The notes beneath the pieces were generated by a model that had not been told where the DNA came from, made no database searches, and was given only the letters and a program-made list of their open reading frames with translations. A stretch of DNA of 64,000 nucleotides from Planktosalinus sp963977065 (GTDB lineage: Bacteria; Bacteroidota; Bacteroidia; Flavobacteriales; Flavobacteriaceae), in the NCBI GenBank assembly GCA_963977065.1, contig CAXBNF010000006.1, positions 1 through 64,000 of the forward strand, read 5' to 3'. How positions within the stretch are numbered: position 1 is the first letter of the stretch; every line of letters starts with the position of its first letter. The translations under genes and the position numbers were made by a program. This document shows positions 60,703 through 64,000 of this stretch, in pieces.

Positions 60703-61810
60703 AGTGTTCTGATTTATTGTGTTTTTTCCATTCGGTTATTCCGCCTTCGAGGCTGAATAGTTTCAGTATTGGCTGTTGTTTTTTTAATAGTTCCAAAGCT
60801 TTTAAGCTACGTTGCCCACTTTGGCAAAGGAGTACAACGGTTGTATTAAAATTAATTTCAGAAATGCTTTCGCGAAAGCAGCTTAAAGGCAGTTGTTGTG
60901 TTTCAAATTCAGAAATTATTGGTGTTTCATCCGTTTCGCGAATATCTATGATGCTGCAATCTTCTGCCTTCCGAAGTATGTCGAAGGCTTCCACAGTAAT
61001 AATGTTTTGAAGGTTTTTGTTGCAAAACCAATCGTAATTAAAGCTTAAGAAATCCTTTTTGTCTTTTGGCATCTCTTTTTGAAACTGATTATTTTTAGCC
61101 AATTGAAATTCATACACTGTATTGTTTAACAGGTTCAAAGTTAAAATTTTATTTACCAAAGGTGTACCAATTCCCGTGATGATTTTGATAGCTTCTGAAG
61201 CTTGCCACGTACCGATTATACCGGGCAAAACGCCTAAAACACCTACCTCATTACAAGAAGCTACAGATGCTGCATCAGGAGGCGTGGGAAACAAGTCGCG
61301 GTAGTTGGTTTTAAGATTATTGTTTTGGAGATTGAACACACCCACCTGGCCTTCAAAGCGCATCACCGCTCCATAAATAAGAGGCTTATTGAGCAATACA
61401 CAGGCGTCGTTAACCAAATATCGGGTGCTGAAATTATCCGTTCCGTCAATGATAAGGTCATAAGCTTTAAATAAAGTTAATGCATTTTGATTGGTAAGTT
61501 GGGCAGGGTAGGTGATTACAGTAATTTCCGGATTAAGTGCTTTTAGTCTTTTAGCAGCGACTTCCACTTTGGGTTTTCCAATATCTGCAGTTGTAAAAAG
61601 TGTTTGCCGATGTAAATTGGTAATGGTAATGGTATCGAAATCTACAATTCCCAGAGTGCCCACTCCTGCACCGGCCAAATACTGCAAAGCGGGACAACCC
61701 AAGCCACCGGCGCCAATCATCAAAATTTTGGTGGCAGCCAGTTTATCCTGAGCTTTCTTTCCAAAGCCGCTTAATTGCAATTGCCGTTGATATCTGTTTT
61801 CTGTATTCAT
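60695..61810 (-). CDS. moeB: MoeB/ThiF-type sulphur-carrier adenylyltransferase with rhodanese domain
   Basis: 371 aa. The E1-like domain (1-250) has MIGAGGLGCPALQYLAGAG (ATP loop), DFDTITITNLHRQTLF and IDGTDNFSTRYLVND. The C-terminal rhodanese domain (about 270-371) has the active-site loop LLCQSGQRSLKAL. It adenylates the MoaD C-terminal glycine and could also supply sulphur, as in MOCS3-like fusions. The paired CxxC zinc ligands of E. coli MoeB are not seen; only the SCNEVGVLGVLPG cysteine remains in that region. Operon context (moaD upstream, moaE downstream) supports the Moco role over thiamine synthesis. Confidence 0.9.
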   Translation of the reverse strand: MNTENRYQRQLQLSGFGKKAQDKLAATKILMIGAGGLGCPALQYLAGAGVGTLGIVDFDTITITNLHRQTLFTTADIGKPKVEVAAKRLKALNPEITVITYPAQLTNQNALTLFKAYDLIIDGTDNFSTRYLVNDACVLLNKPLIYGAVMRFEGQVGVFNLQNNNLKTNYRDLFPTPPDAASVASCNEVGVLGVLPGIIGTWQASEAIKIITGIGTPLVNKILTLNLLNNTVYEFQLAKNNQFQKEMPKDKKDFLSFNYDWFCNKNLQNIITVEAFDILRKAEDCSIIDIRETDETPIISEFETQQLPLSCFRESISEINFNTTVVLLCQSGQRSLKALELLKKQQPILKLFSLEGGITEWKKHNKSEHYE

Positions 61811-61819
61811 TTTTTTATT

Positions 61820-62053
61820 TTATCCACCTGAAAACGGGGGTAACAATGCCACTTCGTCTTCAGGTTTTAAAGTCGTGTTTTGTTGGATCATTTTCTTGTT
61901 TACGGCGATGGAAAAGGTCAACTTTTCTAATGCCGGGTATTGCTGTTGTATTCTTTTTTTCAAATCATCAGTGTCAGTAATACCGGTAAGTTTTTGACTT
62001 AATTTTCCGGTAACTTCAGCTAACTGTCCAAAAAATAAACATGTTATTTCCAT
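61820..62053 (-). CDS. moaD: Molybdopterin synthase sulphur-carrier subunit
   Basis: 77 aa ubiquitin-like protein ending LLPPFSGG. The C-terminal Gly-Gly is where the thiocarboxylate forms. Start VITCLFFGQLAEVTG-like and TTLKPEDEVALLPP are standard. It lies between mobA (1 nt) and moeB (9 nt). Confidence 0.93.
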   Translation of the reverse strand: MEITCLFFGQLAEVTGKLSQKLTGITDTDDLKKRIQQQYPALEKLTFSIAVNKKMIQQNTTLKPEDEVALLPPFSGG

Positions 62054-62054
62054 T

Positions 62055-62642
62055 TTATAGATTTTTCAATGCATTCTTTAAATCTTCCCGGGTGTTGATG
62101 TTTTGGAAAAATAATTCCGAAAAGAGGGGGTTGTTATCAACAACTATTTTTTCCAATTTATAATTTGCTGCTAAGTCTGTAAGTTTATAGATCCCTTTAT
62201 TCATGGTTGTTTTCCAACTCTTCAAACAAGATTTTGGATAGATACCAAAAAGGGGTTCTAATTTGTTTTTATATTGAGGAATACACACTGCATCTGTGTA
62301 GCAATTATCCAGCATGAAATGAATTGCCTGAGCAGAAATATTAGGCATATCACAGCTTACGATAAAATTTTTATCCGAAGTGCTGTGTTGCAAAGCACTG
62401 TAAATACCTCCTGCCGGTCCGATGTCTTTTACCACATCTTCTATGACTTCCAGCCCGAATTGTTTATATGCGTTGTTATTGGAGACTATCACTACCTTTT
62501 TAACCACTTGTTGCAATTGCTCAATAACGATTTGTACTAGTGCTTTTCCATTGAATAGTTTCAGTCCTTTATCTTCGCCCATTCGGGAACTTTTCCCGCC
62601 GGCGAGAATGTAGGCTGTGGTATGTGGAATGGGTGGTTTCAT
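62055..62642 (-). CDS. mobA: Molybdenum cofactor guanylyltransferase
   Basis: 195 aa. The nucleotide-binding motif YILAGGKSSRMGEDKGL opens the protein, followed by DIGPAGGIYSALQ and VSCDMPNISA, as in MobA. It links GMP to the molybdopterin cofactor for DMSO-reductase-type enzymes, so such an enzyme is probably encoded elsewhere. The stop is directly before moaD. Confidence 0.92.
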   Translation of the reverse strand: MKPPIPHTTAYILAGGKSSRMGEDKGLKLFNGKALVQIVIEQLQQVVKKVVIVSNNNAYKQFGLEVIEDVVKDIGPAGGIYSALQHSTSDKNFIVSCDMPNISAQAIHFMLDNCYTDAVCIPQYKNKLEPLFGIYPKSCLKSWKTTMNKGIYKLTDLAANYKLEKIVVDNNPLFSELFFQNINTREDLKNALKNL

Positions 62643-63380
62643 TTAGGTTAAAATTAATTTGACCGAAGCGATGAGCAACACAAAGGAGAGCAAATACTTT
62701 AGTTTTTTACTATTGAATTTATTTGCGCCAAAATAAGAGCCCAACAAACCGCCTACAAACGCCACACTGAGCATCGTCCACATTAAAACGTTGAATTGAA
62801 CGCCTTGTAAAAACAAGCCCGACAGACCTGATACACTATTTACGAAAATGAAAAGCGCAGAAATAGCAGCCGTTTGTTTTAGGTTTGCCCAGCCCAAAAG
62901 GAGTATCAACGGACTTAGAATAATACCTCCACCAATACCAATCATTCCGGAGAAAAGCCCTATAACAGCCCCTATCAATAATGAAAGTAACAAGAGTTGT
63001 TTTTTCGGATTCTTACCTTCATTGGTCCCAAATCCTAAAAAGCGTGCGATGGCAAAAAGCAACAAAATTCCTAATATGCGTTTATAAATCTGTTCGTCCA
63101 CGGTGATTAAACCGCCGATAAACGCCGCCGGAATGGAAGTTACCGCAAATGGCCAAAATAGTTTCCATTGAAAATAACCCTTTCGATAAAACTGGTAAAA
63201 GGCGATACCCGACACAAATATATTCAATACCAATGCCGTGGGGCGCATTGTTTCTGGAGGGAATGAAAACAAAGCCATCAATGCCAAATACCCACTTGCA
63301 CCTCCGTGTCCAACAGAGGAATAGAAGAATGCTGCACTAAAAAGCAAGGTAAGAAACAAGATGGTGAATTCTATATTCAT
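62643..63380 (-). CDS. TSUP (TauE/SafE) family transporter
   Basis: 245 aa, about eight membrane helices. Typical TSUP repeats: SSVGHGGASGYLALMALF near residue 22 and GLFSGMIGIGGGIILSPLILLLGW near 140. The family exports sulphite or other organosulphur/oxyanion anions. Within the Moco operon (4-nt overlap with the ModE-like gene, 0 nt to mobA) it may handle sulphite or an oxyanion related to cofactor sulphur supply; the substrate is not provable. Confidence 0.85.
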   Translation of the reverse strand: MNIEFTILFLTLLFSAAFFYSSVGHGGASGYLALMALFSFPPETMRPTALVLNIFVSGIAFYQFYRKGYFQWKLFWPFAVTSIPAAFIGGLITVDEQIYKRILGILLLFAIARFLGFGTNEGKNPKKQLLLLSLLIGAVIGLFSGMIGIGGGIILSPLILLLGWANLKQTAAISALFIFVNSVSGLSGLFLQGVQFNVLMWTMLSVAFVGGLLGSYFGANKFNSKKLKYLLSFVLLIASVKLILT

Positions 63381-63727
63381 TTATTTCCCTGATTGATTTG
63401 TGATTTAAAAGTTTCAAAGGCTTTTTGACACACTTCAAATTGTTTTAGCAAAGTTTCGCCTGCGGCTGTTAGTTTGCTGCCGCCTCCATTTGTACCGCCG
63501 CTATTTTTCTCTACAATGAGTTGGCCGGAAACGGAATTCAGTTCTTTGATTATTTCCCAGGCGTGTCGATAAGACATCTTCATTTTTTTAGCCGCTTCGG
63601 TGATGGAGCCCAGTTCTTTGATGGCTAAAAGCAGTTTTTGTCGCCCGGGTCCCAATTGGTGTCCCTGGTCGGTTTCCAGCCAGATGCGTCCTTTTATTTG
63701 GTAGTTTTTTATGTCCATTTTAAGCAA
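63377..63727 (-). CDS. ModE N-terminal-domain-like winged-helix regulator
   Basis: 116 aa. Winged helix-turn-helix LGSITEAAKKMKMSYRHAWEIIKELN and the downstream IVEKNSGGTNGGGSKLTAAG correspond to the ModE DNA-binding domain. The molybdate-binding (MOP) domains are missing, so it probably cannot sense molybdate by itself. It overlaps the moeA 3' end by 8 nt and TSUP by 4 nt, and may regulate this operon. Confidence 0.88.
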   Translation of the reverse strand: MLKMDIKNYQIKGRIWLETDQGHQLGPGRQKLLLAIKELGSITEAAKKMKMSYRHAWEIIKELNSVSGQLIVEKNSGGTNGGGSKLTAAGETLLKQFEVCQKAFETFKSQINQGNK

Positions 63728-64000
63728 GCATTAAAACAACTACTAAATCACCTTTTTTGCATTCCGTTTTATCTTCGTCAAGCGTAATTAAGCAATCTGC
63801 TATTGCAAATGAATTGAGCATATAACTGAGTTGGCTGTCTAATATTTTGACTCCGTTTTCTGTGGTTTTACCTTTTAAAAAATGGGTCAAGCCCGGTTTT
63901 TTATTGAAATCATTTACCAAAGACAGCGTCAACGTTTTTAAATGTATTTTTTGCATCAATGCATCAATAGCGGTCACTACATATTCATAAAAACAGGTCA
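63720..64000 (-). CDS. moeA: MoeA C-terminal part (5' beyond window)
   Basis: The frame is open to the right edge (reading TCFYEYVV before the GTG at 63977), so the gene continues outside. The visible 92 residues match the MoeA C-terminal domain: FYEYV, THFLKGKT, ILDSQLSYMLNSFAIADCLI and KKGDLVVVLML. MoeA inserts molybdate into adenylated molybdopterin. First visible gene of the operon. Confidence 0.85.
   Translation of the reverse strand, partial: TCFYEYVVTAIDALMQKIHLKTLTLSLVNDFNKKPGLTHFLKGKTTENGVKILDSQLSYMLNSFAIADCLITLDEDKTECKKGDLVVVLMLA

Noticed and set aside
1..64000. tRNA, rRNA or CRISPR array
   Set aside because: No cloverleaf with CCA-type end, no rRNA-like conserved block and no regularly spaced short repeats were seen; a covariance scan would be decisive.

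Overview
The window comes from a Bacteroidota chromosome, most likely a member of the Flavobacteriaceae. The signs are T9SS type A C-terminal sorting domains on secreted proteins, DUF4271 and DUF4296 genes, candidate promoters of the TAnnTTTG type, weak or absent Shine-Dalgarno sequences, a mevalonate route (mevalonate kinase, diphosphomevalonate decarboxylase), and an AT-rich base composition. I see no rRNA, tRNA, CRISPR array, integrase or insertion-sequence transposase. Genus and species cannot be read from the window.

Layout. At 1-14.0 kb lie the 3' end of an S74-chaperone adhesin/fibre gene, a BaiN-like flavoprotein, a PLP decarboxylase, a secreted beta-helix protein, leuS, a Zn-protease, a hydrolase, a saccharopine-dehydrogenase-like gene and pckA. 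At 14.0-34.8 kb is ordinary core content: hemD, DUF4271, a polyprenol-P-mannose synthase, pyrC, tyrS, a LuxE-like enzyme, a two-component pair, trmB, an iron-sulphur/redox run (mrp, nfu-like, FNR-like, 2Fe-2S ferredoxin), a glutaryl-CoA-dehydrogenase-like enzyme and a TPR adenylate cyclase. At 34.8-44.2 kb is an AT-rich accessory island with every gene on the minus strand. At 44.5-54.1 kb come polyamine genes (speA, speB, a deoxyhypusine-synthase homologue), a pseudouridine-synthase-like gene, a UbiA prenyltransferase, mevalonate kinase and mvaD. At 54.4-64 kb come katG, an arsenic operon (arsR, DUF6428, arsC, acr3) and a molybdenum-cofactor operon cut by the window end (moeA, modE-like, TSUP, mobA, moaD, moeB-rhodanese, moaE, moaCB).

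Two features stand out. First, leuS carries an in-frame insertion of about 158 codons holding an apparently intact DUF559 (Vsr-like, PD-(D/E)XK-type) nuclease domain. It is flanked by two copies of a GC-rich palindromic element in opposite orientation. Copies of the same element lie in frame inside the BaiN-like gene and directly against the mevalonate-kinase stop codon, and a related one lies further along leuS. This looks like a protein-tolerated mobile element family with a nuclease-bearing version. Second, the accessory island is organised as cassettes: one to three minus-strand genes each, separated by imperfect palindromes of about 135-200 bp with GCTAAC/GTTAGC ends. They resemble integron attC sites in geometry but miss the canonical core, and no integrase is visible. 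The cassettes carry a translationally coupled DNA methyltransferase, UvrD-like helicase-nuclease and membrane-anchored protein (a candidate phage-defence operon), a small protein resembling a piece of cytochrome oxidase subunit I, an SMI1/KNR4-like protein, and several lipoproteins or membrane proteins.
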